A stretch of 64,000 nucleotides of DNA from CAVQBJ01 sp963724405 (GTDB lineage: Bacteria > Actinomycetota > Thermoleophilia > Solirubrobacterales > Solirubrobacteraceae): NCBI GenBank assembly GCA_963724405.1, contig CAVRUQ010000003.1, positions 1,550,001 through 1,614,000 of the forward strand, read 5' to 3'. The notes under the pieces were generated by a model. The model saw nothing but the letters and a program-made list of their open reading frames with translations, ran no database searches and had not been told where the DNA came from. This document shows positions 24,221 through 30,817 of this stretch, piece by piece (position 1 is the first letter of the stretch; the number at the start of each line of letters is the position of its first letter). The position numbers and the translations under genes are program-made.

Positions 24221-24368
24221 GCGGGCGGGCGGCGCGGGCGGGGGCGCGCGCGGGCGGGCGGGGGCGCGAGCGCGACGCGTGGGCGCGGGCGCGGGCGGGC
24301 GGGCGGCGCGGGCGGGGGCGCGCGCGGGCGGGCGGGGGCGCGAGCGCGACGCGTGGGCGCGGGCGCGG
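24221..24368. repeat. 74-bp tandem duplication in GC-only sequence
   Basis: Bases 24221-24294 are repeated without change at 24295-24368, and the first dozen bases of a third copy follow. Each unit contains GCGGGCGGGCGGCGCG and ends near GCGCGACGCGTGGGCGCG. The surrounding sequence is built from shorter GCGGGC motifs, so replication slippage is the likely origin. Strand-asymmetric G-runs could form G-quadruplex-like structures. Confidence 0.8.
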
Positions 24369-24440
24369 GCGGGCGGGCGGGCGCGTCGGCACAGGTCGGG
24401 GTGGGGCGGGGACCGGGCGCGCGGCGGATCGGTCGCGCGC

Positions 24441-24526
24441 GCGGGCTTCGAGCGCCGACGGGCGAGCGCCGAGCGAACTTTGTTCGATCTTCTTCCACCA
24501 GGAGAGAACATCGAACAAACTTCCCC
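24441..24526. repeat. 86-bp direct repeat with hairpin core, copy 1
   Basis: This unit is identical to 24614-24699 (period 173 bp). Its inner part has a near-perfect inverted repeat: TTTGTTCGAT at 24479-24488 faces ATCGAACAAA at 24510-24519. The arms extend further with one mismatch to GAAC and TTC, around a 21-nt loop that itself can partly pair (TTCT with AGAA). Its AT-rich core contrasts sharply with the flanking GC. Confidence 0.85.
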
Positions 24527-24613
24527 GATCGACGCGCCCCGCGCGCCCGCACGCGCCCGCACGCGGGCGGACCGGTCAAGCGGCGCGGAGGCCGATCAAA
24601 CGCCGCGGCGCAG

Positions 24614-24699
24614 GCGGGCTTCGAGCGCCGACGGGCGAGCGCCGAGCGAACTTTGTTCGATCTTCTTCCACCAGGAGAGAACATCGAACAAACTTCCCC
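24614..24699. repeat. 86-bp direct repeat with hairpin core, copy 2
   Basis: This is an exact copy of 24441-24526. A degenerate continuation follows each copy, ending in GGACCGGTCAAG (near 24569-24580 and 24731-24742), with about 11 bp missing from the second, so the original duplicated block was at least 130 bp. The core hairpin is conserved without change, which suggests either a very recent duplication or selection on the structure. Confidence 0.85.
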
Positions 24700-25012
24700 A
24701 CCGACGCGGCGCGCGCGCCCGCACGCGCGCGGACCGGTCAAGAAGAAGCACGCGGCGACCGCCGACCTCCCGCACCGACAGCCCCCGGCGCCCCGGCCGG
24801 CGGCCGGGGCGGGCCTCCAGGGCACGCGCCGACCGCCGGCCTCCCACCGAGCCCAACGCATCGTGAACCGTGCCGGCCGCAATGGCCAGCCGGTACCTCA
24901 CCGCCTGCGCGAAGCGCGCCGCACGCGCGCAACCGCCGGCCCATCGCAGCGGCCCCTCCCCGCCTACGCGACGCCCCGGTCAGGAGCCCGGCGCGCCGCG
25001 TAAGGGGGGGTC

Positions 25013-25603
25013 CTAAGCGCTGCGTCTGACGAATCGCTCCCGACCGGCCCGGCTCGGGGTGGAGACGATCCGCGGCGCGGATGTGAGGCTCGGACCGGTG
25101 ATCCTCGGACCGGGAGGGGTCTGACGGCCGAGGAGCATGCGCCGGCCGGCGAGCTGCGCCGCGACGGCGCCCTCGACGAGCGGGTGATCGAGGAGCCTCC
25201 AGGCCATCGCCTTGCGCAACGCCTCCTCGCGCGCGCGCGCCGCGCGCTCGAGGTCGTAGGCATGCACCGGCCGGGAGACGACGATGTCGTGGAAGTGGAC
25301 GGCCTGCGGCCGCTCGTCCACGAGCTTGTGTCGGGTGATCGTCTTGACCGCGGCAGCGGCCTGGATGGCCGCGTCGTGACCGTCGATGGCCCCGCATCCG
25401 AAGATGCACCAGGCCGTGTTATCGATCACCGTCGAGGAGCTGCGCGGGAAGGCCTTGCGCCACTGATACGCAAAGGCGTCGGCCTGCCTCGAATTGCTGA
25501 GCGTGACGCCGAAGCGCACCCTCATGTCTCGGAGCACTGTCGAGTGCTCGCGCACCAACTCGTGCGCGGGGTGGGGTTGGGTGGGGTCCCAGGGCGTGTT
25601 CAT
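25013..25603 (-). CDS. Hypothetical protein of unknown function
   Basis: A 196-residue soluble protein that I do not recognise. It begins MNTPWDPTQPHPAHELVREH and contains a mixed helical region (LRDMRVRFGVTLSNSRQADA), a Cys pair (AWCIFGCGAIDGHDAA), two short alanine-rich helices and a basic, disordered C-terminus. No membrane segment, catalytic triad or DNA-binding helix is evident. The frame is open upstream to 25807, but ATG 25603 is favoured because a TACGTT -10 box sits exactly 6 nt before it (leaderless). It interrupts the usual adjacency of the mutase subunits. Confidence 0.6.
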   Translation of the reverse strand: MNTPWDPTQPHPAHELVREHSTVLRDMRVRFGVTLSNSRQADAFAYQWRKAFPRSSSTVIDNTAWCIFGCGAIDGHDAAIQAAAAVKTITRHKLVDERPQAVHFHDIVVSRPVHAYDLERAARAREEALRKAMAWRLLDHPLVEGAVAAQLAGRRMLLGRQTPPGPRITGPSLTSAPRIVSTPSRAGRERFVRRSA

Positions 25604-25609
25604 AGCGAG

Positions 25610-25615
25610 AACGTA
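25610..25615 (-). promoter_or_regulatory. -10 box for leaderless transcription of the orphan gene
   Basis: TACGTT on the minus strand ends 6 nt before the ATG at 25603. A TANNNT box at this spacing is typical of actinobacterial leaderless mRNAs. Confidence 0.4.
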
Positions 25616-25737
25616 GACCCGCGTGCACGAGTGGGCCAGGAAGTTGGACCGTTCGTCCAGTGTGGCGACGGGTTGTGCCCGCCTGTCGCGGACCCGTGGG
25701 CGATTTGCGGGCGGTTTGGGAGTTTCGGGCCGGGCGC

Positions 25738-25795
25738 CGTCCACGGCCCGTCCACCGCCGTCCAGGCATTCGTCCCACGGGCGTCCAGACGTCCG
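25738..25795 (-). promoter_or_regulatory. Array of helically phased CGTCCA direct repeats
   Basis: CGTCCA or a one-base variant starts at 25738, 25749, 25759, 25771, 25782 and 25790, spacings of 11, 10, 12, 11 and 8 bp. A further copy at 25654 forms the inverted pair TGGAC-N5-GTCCA (25645-25659). Direct repeats on one helical face are the usual target layout of OmpR/PhoB-type response regulators. The array lies upstream of the orphan gene and just past the icmA stop. Confidence 0.45.
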
Positions 25796-25816
25796 TCGAA
25801 CGAACAACGAGCCGGG

Positions 25817-27469
25817 CTAGAACACGGGCGTCTCGGTGTAGCGGCCGAACACCTGCTGGAGCGCCTCGATGATCTCGCCCTCGGAGGCGTCCGCACGGGC
25901 GCACTCGAGCAGCTCCGGCATGAGGTTGCGCGACGGCACGGCCGCCGCCTCGCGCAGCGCCGCGAGCGTCCGCTCGACCGCGGCGCCGGCGCGGCGCGCG
26001 CGGGTCGCCTCGAGCCTGCCGATCTGCTTGAGCTCGAGCGCCGGGTCGACCCGCAGGGTCGAGATCGGCTCCTCGTCCTCGGCCACGAAGCGGTTGACGC
26101 CGACGACGACGCGTTGACCGCCGTCGATCGCCTGCTGGAGCTCGAACGCGGCGTCGGCGATCTCGCGCTGCGGATAGTTGCGCTTGACCGCCGCGACCAT
26201 CCCACCGAGCTCGTCGATCTTCGCGAAGTACTCGTAGCAGCGCCCCTCCATCACGTCGGTGAGCGCCTCCACGAAGTAGCTGCCGCCGAGCGGATCGGCC
26301 GTGTTGGTCACGCCCGTCTCGTGCGCGATCACCTGCTGGGTGCGCAGCGCGACCCGCACGGCGTCCTCGGTGGGCAGGGCGAGCGCCTCGTCGAAGCTGT
26401 TCGTATGCAGCGACTGCGTGCCGCCCAACACCCCGGCAAGCGCCTCGATGGTCGTGCGCACGATGTTGTTCAGCGGCTGCTGGGCCGTGAGCGAGACCCC
26501 GGCCGTCTGGGTGTGGAAGCGCATCAGCCAGGAGCGCGGGTTCTTCGCGCCGTGCGTGTCGCGCAGCTCGCGCGCCCAGATGCGCCGGGCGGCGCGGTAC
26601 TTGGCGATCTCCTCGAAGAAGTCGATCTGCGCGTTGAAGAAGAACGACAGTCGCGGCGCGAAATCGTCGACGTCGAGGCCGCGCTCGATCGCCTGCTCGA
26701 CGTAGGTCAGGCCATCCTTGAGCGTGAAGGCGAGCTCCTGGGCGGCCGTCGAGCCGGCCTCGCGGATGTGATAGCCGGAGATCGAGATCGGATGCCAGCG
26801 GGGCATCTCGCGCGTGCACCACTCGATCATGTCCCCGCACAGCCGCATCGCCGGGTCGATCGGAAAGCACCACTCCTTCTGCGCGATGTACTCCTTGAGG
26901 ATGTCGGCCTGGATCGTTCCGGACAGCCGATCGGCGGCGACCCCCTGACGCTCGGCGGCGACGACGAAGAAGGCGAGCATGATCGCCGCCGGCGCGTTGA
27001 TCGTCATCGAGACGGACACGTCGCCGAGCGGGATCCCGCCGAACAGGGTCTCCATGTCGTCGGCCGTGTCGACGGCGACGCCCTCGCGGCCGACCTCGCC
27101 GAGGCTGCGCGGATGGTCCGAGTCGTGCCCCATCAGCGATGGCATGTCGAACGCGGTCGAGAGCCCGGTCTGACCGTGCTCGAGCAGGTAGTGGAAGCGC
27201 TCGTTGGTCTCCTCGCTCGTGCCGAAGCCCGCGAACTGGCGCATCGTCCACAGCCGCCCGCGGTACATCGACTCGTAGATCCCTCGGGTGAAGGGGAACT
27301 CCCCCGGCCGTCCGATCGGATCGTCGGGGCCCGCGGCGCCCTCGGGCAGGTCGGCCGCCGTGTACAACGGGCGGATCGGCTCGCCCGAGAGCGTCGTGAA
27401 CGGATCGGCGGGTGACCCCGCGCGCGGCTCGCCCTCGCCCGCGGGCGCCTCTCGGGGCTCGATCGCCAT
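25817..27469 (-). CDS. icmA: Acyl-CoA mutase large subunit, isobutyryl-CoA mutase-like
   Basis: This is the substrate-binding TIM barrel of a B12-dependent carbon-skeleton mutase, 550 residues, without the B12 domain (encoded separately at 23.6 kb). The family blocks ISISGYHIREAGSTA, DFAPRLSFFFNAQIDFFEE and LHTNSFDEALALPTE are clear. Two residues known to distinguish substrates are Phe79 (TMRQFAGFG) and Gln197 (YIAQKEW). Methylmalonyl-CoA mutases have Tyr and Arg there, whereas isobutyryl-CoA mutase has Phe80 and Gln198. The predicted substrate is therefore isobutyryl-/n-butyryl-CoA rather than methylmalonyl-CoA. ATG 27469 has a TAGACT box 7 nt upstream, so it is probably leaderless. The meaB chaperone gene is 7 kb away. 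Confidence 0.85.
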   Translation of the reverse strand: MAIEPREAPAGEGEPRAGSPADPFTTLSGEPIRPLYTAADLPEGAAGPDDPIGRPGEFPFTRGIYESMYRGRLWTMRQFAGFGTSEETNERFHYLLEHGQTGLSTAFDMPSLMGHDSDHPRSLGEVGREGVAVDTADDMETLFGGIPLGDVSVSMTINAPAAIMLAFFVVAAERQGVAADRLSGTIQADILKEYIAQKEWCFPIDPAMRLCGDMIEWCTREMPRWHPISISGYHIREAGSTAAQELAFTLKDGLTYVEQAIERGLDVDDFAPRLSFFFNAQIDFFEEIAKYRAARRIWARELRDTHGAKNPRSWLMRFHTQTAGVSLTAQQPLNNIVRTTIEALAGVLGGTQSLHTNSFDEALALPTEDAVRVALRTQQVIAHETGVTNTADPLGGSYFVEALTDVMEGRCYEYFAKIDELGGMVAAVKRNYPQREIADAAFELQQAIDGGQRVVVGVNRFVAEDEEPISTLRVDPALELKQIGRLEATRARRAGAAVERTLAALREAAAVPSRNLMPELLECARADASEGEIIEALQQVFGRYTETPVF

Positions 27470-27476
27470 GTCCGGC

Positions 27477-27482
27477 AGTCTA
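27477..27482 (-). promoter_or_regulatory. -10 box for leaderless transcription of icmA
   Basis: TAGACT on the minus strand is separated by exactly 7 nt from the ATG at 27469, the spacing expected when transcription starts at the A of the start codon. No Shine-Dalgarno sequence is present. Confidence 0.5.
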
Positions 27483-27513
27483 CGCCCGCGCGCGGAAGAA
27501 GATGACGCCGGTG

Positions 27514-28323
27514 TCATTCAGCGCGGGGCGTGCGCCGCCGCCGCAGCGCGAGGGCGGTCATGCCGGCGCCGGCCGCGCCGGTCCCCACGACGAGCGCGCG
27601 CAGCCGTCGCCCGAGCGGATCGATCCGCAGCACCTCCCAGCCCTCGCGCGCCGCGATGCGCGCGAGGTCCGGATCCGGGTTCACCACCACCGGGTGGCCG
27701 ACCGCGCGCAGCATCGGCAGGTCGGACTCCGAGTCCGAGTACGCGTAGGAGCCCTCGAGGTCCAGCCGCTCCCGTTCGGCGAGCTCGCGCATCGCCGTCA
27801 CCTTGCCCTCGCGGTAGTTGAACGGCCCGGCCGCCCGTCCGGTGTAGACGCCGTCGACGACCTCCGAGCGCGAGCCGAGACCGCCGTCGAAGTCGAGCAC
27901 GTGGGCCATGAGGTCCGCCATCTCCTGCGAGGCGGCGGTCACGATGTATACGAGGGTCCCGGCGTCCTGGTGCTCGTAGGCGCGCGCGAGCATCTGCGGA
28001 TACAGCCGCGGCAGCACGCCGCTGAGCACCCGCGGCGCAAGCCGCTGGAGGTCGCGCACGCGCACGCCGGCGATGAGCTCGCCGACCCGGATGCGCACCG
28101 CGTCCGCGCGCTCGTCGGTCGAGCCACGCAGGCGGAAGCGCAGGTTCTCGAACAGATCGAGCGCGAGGCGCCGACGGCTGATGAGGCCGTTCTCGAACGC
28201 CGCGCGCGCGAAGAACACGCCCGAGGAGCCCTGCATGAGCGTGCGGTCGAGATCGAAGAACGCCGCCGGCCGGCCGGCCGGCGGCGTGTCGTGCTCCCCT
28301 GGCGCGGGCGTGTGTGACCGCAC
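27514..28323 (-). CDS. HAD-superfamily (SerB/HAD-IB type) phosphatase
   Basis: This protein has 269 residues. The nucleophile motif is FFDLDRTLMQGSSG (DxDxT), motif II is in YIVTAASQ, and the metal motif is AYSDSESDLPMLRAVG, the order of subfamily IB hydrolases. The C-terminal basic/hydrophobic tail (LRALVVGTGAAGAGMTALAL) may anchor the protein to the membrane, as in some HAD-IB proteins linked to lipid metabolism. The start is taken as GTG 28323, since no ATG occurs before the catalytic motif. A 28-bp perfect palindrome encodes residues about 13-22, just before the nucleophile. Substrate unknown. Confidence 0.85.
   Translation of the reverse strand: MRSHTPAPGEHDTPPAGRPAAFFDLDRTLMQGSSGVFFARAAFENGLISRRRLALDLFENLRFRLRGSTDERADAVRIRVGELIAGVRVRDLQRLAPRVLSGVLPRLYPQMLARAYEHQDAGTLVYIVTAASQEMADLMAHVLDFDGGLGSRSEVVDGVYTGRAAGPFNYREGKVTAMRELAERERLDLEGSYAYSDSESDLPMLRAVGHPVVVNPDPDLARIAAREGWEVLRIDPLGRRLRALVVGTGAAGAGMTALALRRRRTPRAE
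28260..28287. repeat. 28-bp perfect palindrome inside the HAD phosphatase gene
   Basis: The arms ACGCCGCCGGCCGG and CCGGCCGGCGGCGT meet without a loop base. It encodes a Pro-Ala-Gly-rich linker near the start of the protein, so the sequence is free to vary and need not be palindromic for coding reasons. In mRNA it would form a very stable hairpin about 35 nt after the start codon. Confidence 0.8.
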
Positions 28324-28370
28324 CGGGACGTCCGGCGGCGCCGCGCTGTCCGGCGACGACCCGGAGCGCG

Positions 28371-29555
28371 TCAGTTCCCGGACACCTCGATGATCACCGC
28401 GTCGCCCTGACCGCCGCCGGAGCAGATCGCCGCGCAGCCGAGGCCGCCGCCGCGACGCCGCAGCTCGAGTGCGAGGCTGCCGAGGATGCGGGCGCCGGAG
28501 GCGCCGAGCGGATGGCCGAGCGCGACCGCGCCGCCGTTGACGTTGACGCGATCCTCCTCGATCCCGAGCATCCGGATCGAGTTCAGCGTCACCGAGGCGA
28601 ACGCCTCGTTGATCTCCCACAGGTCGATGTCCTGGGGCGTCTTGCCGAGCTTCGCGAGCGCCTTCAGGGCCGCGTTGGCGGGGGTGCGCGCGAGGTACGG
28701 GTAGTCGTCGGCCACCTGGGCGTGTGCGAGGACCGTCGCGAGCGGCGTCTTGCCGTTCGCCTGCGCCCACTCGTCGCTGGCCAGCACGAGCGCCCCGGCG
28801 CCGTCGTTGACCCCCGGCGAGTTGCCGGCCGTGTGCGAGCCCTCCTTGCTGACGAGACCGGGCAGGGAGGCGAGCCGCTGCAGCGAGGTGTCGCGCCGCG
28901 GGCCCTCGTCGACCTCGACGACGGTGTCGCCCTTCTTCGAGGTGATCGTCACGGCGACGATCTCCTCGGACATGCGGCCGTCGTCGATCGCCTCGAGCGC
29001 GAGCTGGTGCGAGCGCAGCGCCCACCGGTCGAGGTCCGGGCGCGTCATCTCGAGCTCGTCGCCGACCTCGGTCGCCTCGGCGAACATCTGCTTGCCGGTG
29101 AACGGGTTGGTGAGGCCGTCCTTGATCATCAGGTCGAGGACCTTCGCGTCGCCCATGCGGTAGCCGAAGCGGGCGTTGGGCAGTACGTACGGGGCGTTGG
29201 ACATCGACTCCATGCCGGCGCCGACGCCGACCTGCACCTCGCCGGTGCGGATCGCCTGGTCGAGCAGCACGGTGGCCCGGATGCCCGAGGCGCACACCTT
29301 GTTGACCGTCTCGGAGGAGACCTCCTTGGGGATGCCGGCCTTGATCTGCGCCTGGCGCGAAGGGATCTGCCCCTGACCGCCCTGGAGGACCTGCCCGACG
29401 ACGAGGTGCTCGACCTGCTCGGGCTCGACGTCCGCGCGCTGGAGCGCGGCCTCGATCGCGGTGCCCGCGAGATCGGTCGCATCAAGCGACGACAGGCCGC
29501 CGCCAAGCTTGCCGATGGGGGTGCGGGCAGCGCCGAGGATCACGGTGGTGGGCAT
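28371..29555 (-). CDS. Acetyl-CoA acetyltransferase (thiolase II family)
   Basis: This 394-residue enzyme catalyses thiolytic cleavage or condensation of acyl-CoAs. The acyl-accepting Cys88 is in VNKVCASGIRA, the catalytic histidine is in GGAVALGHPLGASGAR, and the second cysteine is in AAICSGGGQGDA. The N-terminus is normal (TTVILGAARTPIGKLGGGL). ATG 29555 has AGGAG about 12 bp upstream. It is divergent from the acyl-CoA dehydrogenase across a 108-bp region with a small palindrome, which suggests shared control of a beta-oxidation-like step. Confidence 0.95.
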   Translation of the reverse strand: MPTTVILGAARTPIGKLGGGLSSLDATDLAGTAIEAALQRADVEPEQVEHLVVGQVLQGGQGQIPSRQAQIKAGIPKEVSSETVNKVCASGIRATVLLDQAIRTGEVQVGVGAGMESMSNAPYVLPNARFGYRMGDAKVLDLMIKDGLTNPFTGKQMFAEATEVGDELEMTRPDLDRWALRSHQLALEAIDDGRMSEEIVAVTITSKKGDTVVEVDEGPRRDTSLQRLASLPGLVSKEGSHTAGNSPGVNDGAGALVLASDEWAQANGKTPLATVLAHAQVADDYPYLARTPANAALKALAKLGKTPQDIDLWEINEAFASVTLNSIRMLGIEEDRVNVNGGAVALGHPLGASGARILGSLALELRRRGGGLGCAAICSGGGQGDAVIIEVSGN

Positions 29556-29609
29556 GGGGATGGGCGACTCCTGTGTCGGGTGAGGGAGCGGGGAGCTCGG
29601 ATGGTAATA

Positions 29610-29622
29610 GACCGTAGCGGTC
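29610..29622. promoter_or_regulatory. Palindrome between divergent thiolase and acyl-CoA dehydrogenase genes
   Basis: GACCG-TAG-CGGTC is a perfect 13-bp inverted repeat close to the centre of the divergent promoter region. Its place makes it a candidate operator for both genes. The flanking GGTAATA and GTCACAAAC are the most AT-rich bases in the region. Confidence 0.35.
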
Positions 29623-29663
29623 ACAAACGGCCGATGGAAAGCCCCCTCTGTGACAATGCCGCG

Positions 29664-30809
29664 ATGGACTTCGACCTCTCGCCCGACCACGAGCTGATCC
29701 GCCGCACCGTGCGCGACTTCGCCACCGGCGAGGTGGCGCCCGTCGCCGAGGACCTCGACCGGACGAAGTCGTTCCCCTACGAGATCGTCCGCCAGCTCGG
29801 CGAGCTGGGGCTGATGGGGATCCCGTTCCCGACCGAATACGGCGGCAGCGGCGGCGACACGCTCGCCTACGCGCTGGCCGTCGAGGAGCTCGCCCGCGTG
29901 GACTCCTCCGTGGCGATCACGATGTGCGCCCACACCTCGCTCGGGACCCAGCCGATCTACCGCTTCGGTACCGAGGCGCAGAAGCGCGAGTGGCTGCCCG
30001 AGCTGTGCGCCGGTCGCCGACTCGGCGCCTTCGGGCTGACCGAGCCCGAGGCGGGCTCCGACGCTCAGAACGTCAAGACCCGCGCGCAGCTGCAGGACGG
30101 CCAGTGGGTGATCAACGGCGCCAAGCAGTTCATCACGAACGCCGGCACCGACATCTCGGGCCTCGTCTCGATCACGGCCGTAACCGGCGACGCCGACGGG
30201 CGCCGCGAGATCTCCAACCTGGTCGTGCCCGCCGGCACCCCGGGCTACGAGCCGGGCGAGCCGTATCGCAAGATGGGCTGGAACGCCTCGGACACCCGGC
30301 CGCTGACCTTCGCTGACTGCCGCGTGCCCGAGGGGAACCTGCTCGGCCCGCGCGGGGCCGGCTTCCGCCAGTTCCTGGAGATCCTCGACGGGGGGCGCAT
30401 CGGCGTGGCGGCGATGGGCATCGGGCTCGCCCAGGGAGCGCTCGACGAGGCGCTCTCCTACGCGAAGGAGCGTCGCGCCTTCGGCCAGCCGATCTCGCGC
30501 TTCCAGGCCATCCAGGGCAAGCTGGCCGACATCTCGACCGAGATCGAGGCCGCCCGCCTGCTCGTCTACAAGGCGGCGCGCGAGAAGGACCTCGGGCGCA
30601 ACTTCACGCTCACGGCCGCGCAGGCGAAGCTGAAGACCGGGCGCCTCGCCGTGCGCGCCGCCGAGGAGGCGGTCCAGATCCACGGCGGCTACGGCTACAT
30701 CGAGGAGTACCCGGTGTGCCGCTTCTATCGCGACGCGAAGATCCTCACGATCGGTGAGGGCACCGACGAGGTGCAGCAGATGGTCATTGCGCGGGCGCTC
30801 GGCGCCTGA
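29664..30809 (+). CDS. Acyl-CoA dehydrogenase
   Basis: This flavoprotein of 381 residues oxidises acyl-CoA to 2-enoyl-CoA and hands electrons to ETF. Signatures are FGLTEPEAGSDAQNVKTRA (flavin/substrate region), NGAKQFITNAG, FGQPISRFQAIQGKLADI and AVQIHGGYGYIEEYPV. The catalytic base is probably Glu365 in IGEGTDEVQQ. The short/branched-chain type fits the isobutyryl-CoA mutase and thiolase nearby. ATG 29664 gives the standard DFDLSPDHELIRRTVRDFA start. Confidence 0.95.
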   Translation: MDFDLSPDHELIRRTVRDFATGEVAPVAEDLDRTKSFPYEIVRQLGELGLMGIPFPTEYGGSGGDTLAYALAVEELARVDSSVAITMCAHTSLGTQPIYRFGTEAQKREWLPELCAGRRLGAFGLTEPEAGSDAQNVKTRAQLQDGQWVINGAKQFITNAGTDISGLVSITAVTGDADGRREISNLVVPAGTPGYEPGEPYRKMGWNASDTRPLTFADCRVPEGNLLGPRGAGFRQFLEILDGGRIGVAAMGIGLAQGALDEALSYAKERRAFGQPISRFQAIQGKLADISTEIEAARLLVYKAAREKDLGRNFTLTAAQAKLKTGRLAVRAAEEAVQIHGGYGYIEEYPVCRFYRDAKILTIGEGTDEVQQMVIARALGA

Positions 30810-30817
30810 GCGGGGCG

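Larger units (their letters stand above)
23988..25012. other. Non-coding GC-rich repeat island between the two mutase genes
   Basis: About 1 kb without a convincing gene. The part at 24090-24395 is almost purely G and C on the plus strand, made of GCGGGC-type units and including a 74-bp tandem duplication. At 24441-24526 and 24614-24699 there are two identical 86-bp copies with an AT-richer hairpin core. Many open frames cross the region in all frames, but they are Arg/Pro/Ala/Gly repeats with no domain and are interpreted as by-products of the composition. No transposase, inverted ends or target duplication was found. Confidence 0.8.

Noticed and set aside
24090..24395. Periodic repeats that could suggest a CRISPR array
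   Set aside because: Units are low-complexity GC without unique spacers and no cas gene is nearby.
24475..24490. CGAAC-TTT-GTTCG in the repeat element resembles an actinobacterial LexA/SOS box
   Set aside because: The known box is CGAAC-N4-GTTCG; the spacer here is three bases in both copies, and no SOS gene is adjacent.
24063..24901. Open frames across the GC-rich island, including two identical starts MFDVLSWWKKIEQSS on the minus strand
   Set aside because: After the repeated segment they become Arg/Pro/Ala repeats with no domain; the shared peptide simply reflects the identical 86-bp DNA repeat.
25603..25807. Longer start for the orphan gene at 25807
   Set aside because: The extra 68 residues have no fold-like pattern and overlap the phased CGTCCA array; a leaderless promoter supports the ATG at 25603.
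25817..27469. Naming the large subunit methylmalonyl-CoA mutase
   Set aside because: Residues Phe79 and Gln197 differ from the Tyr/Arg pair of that enzyme and match isobutyryl-CoA mutase.
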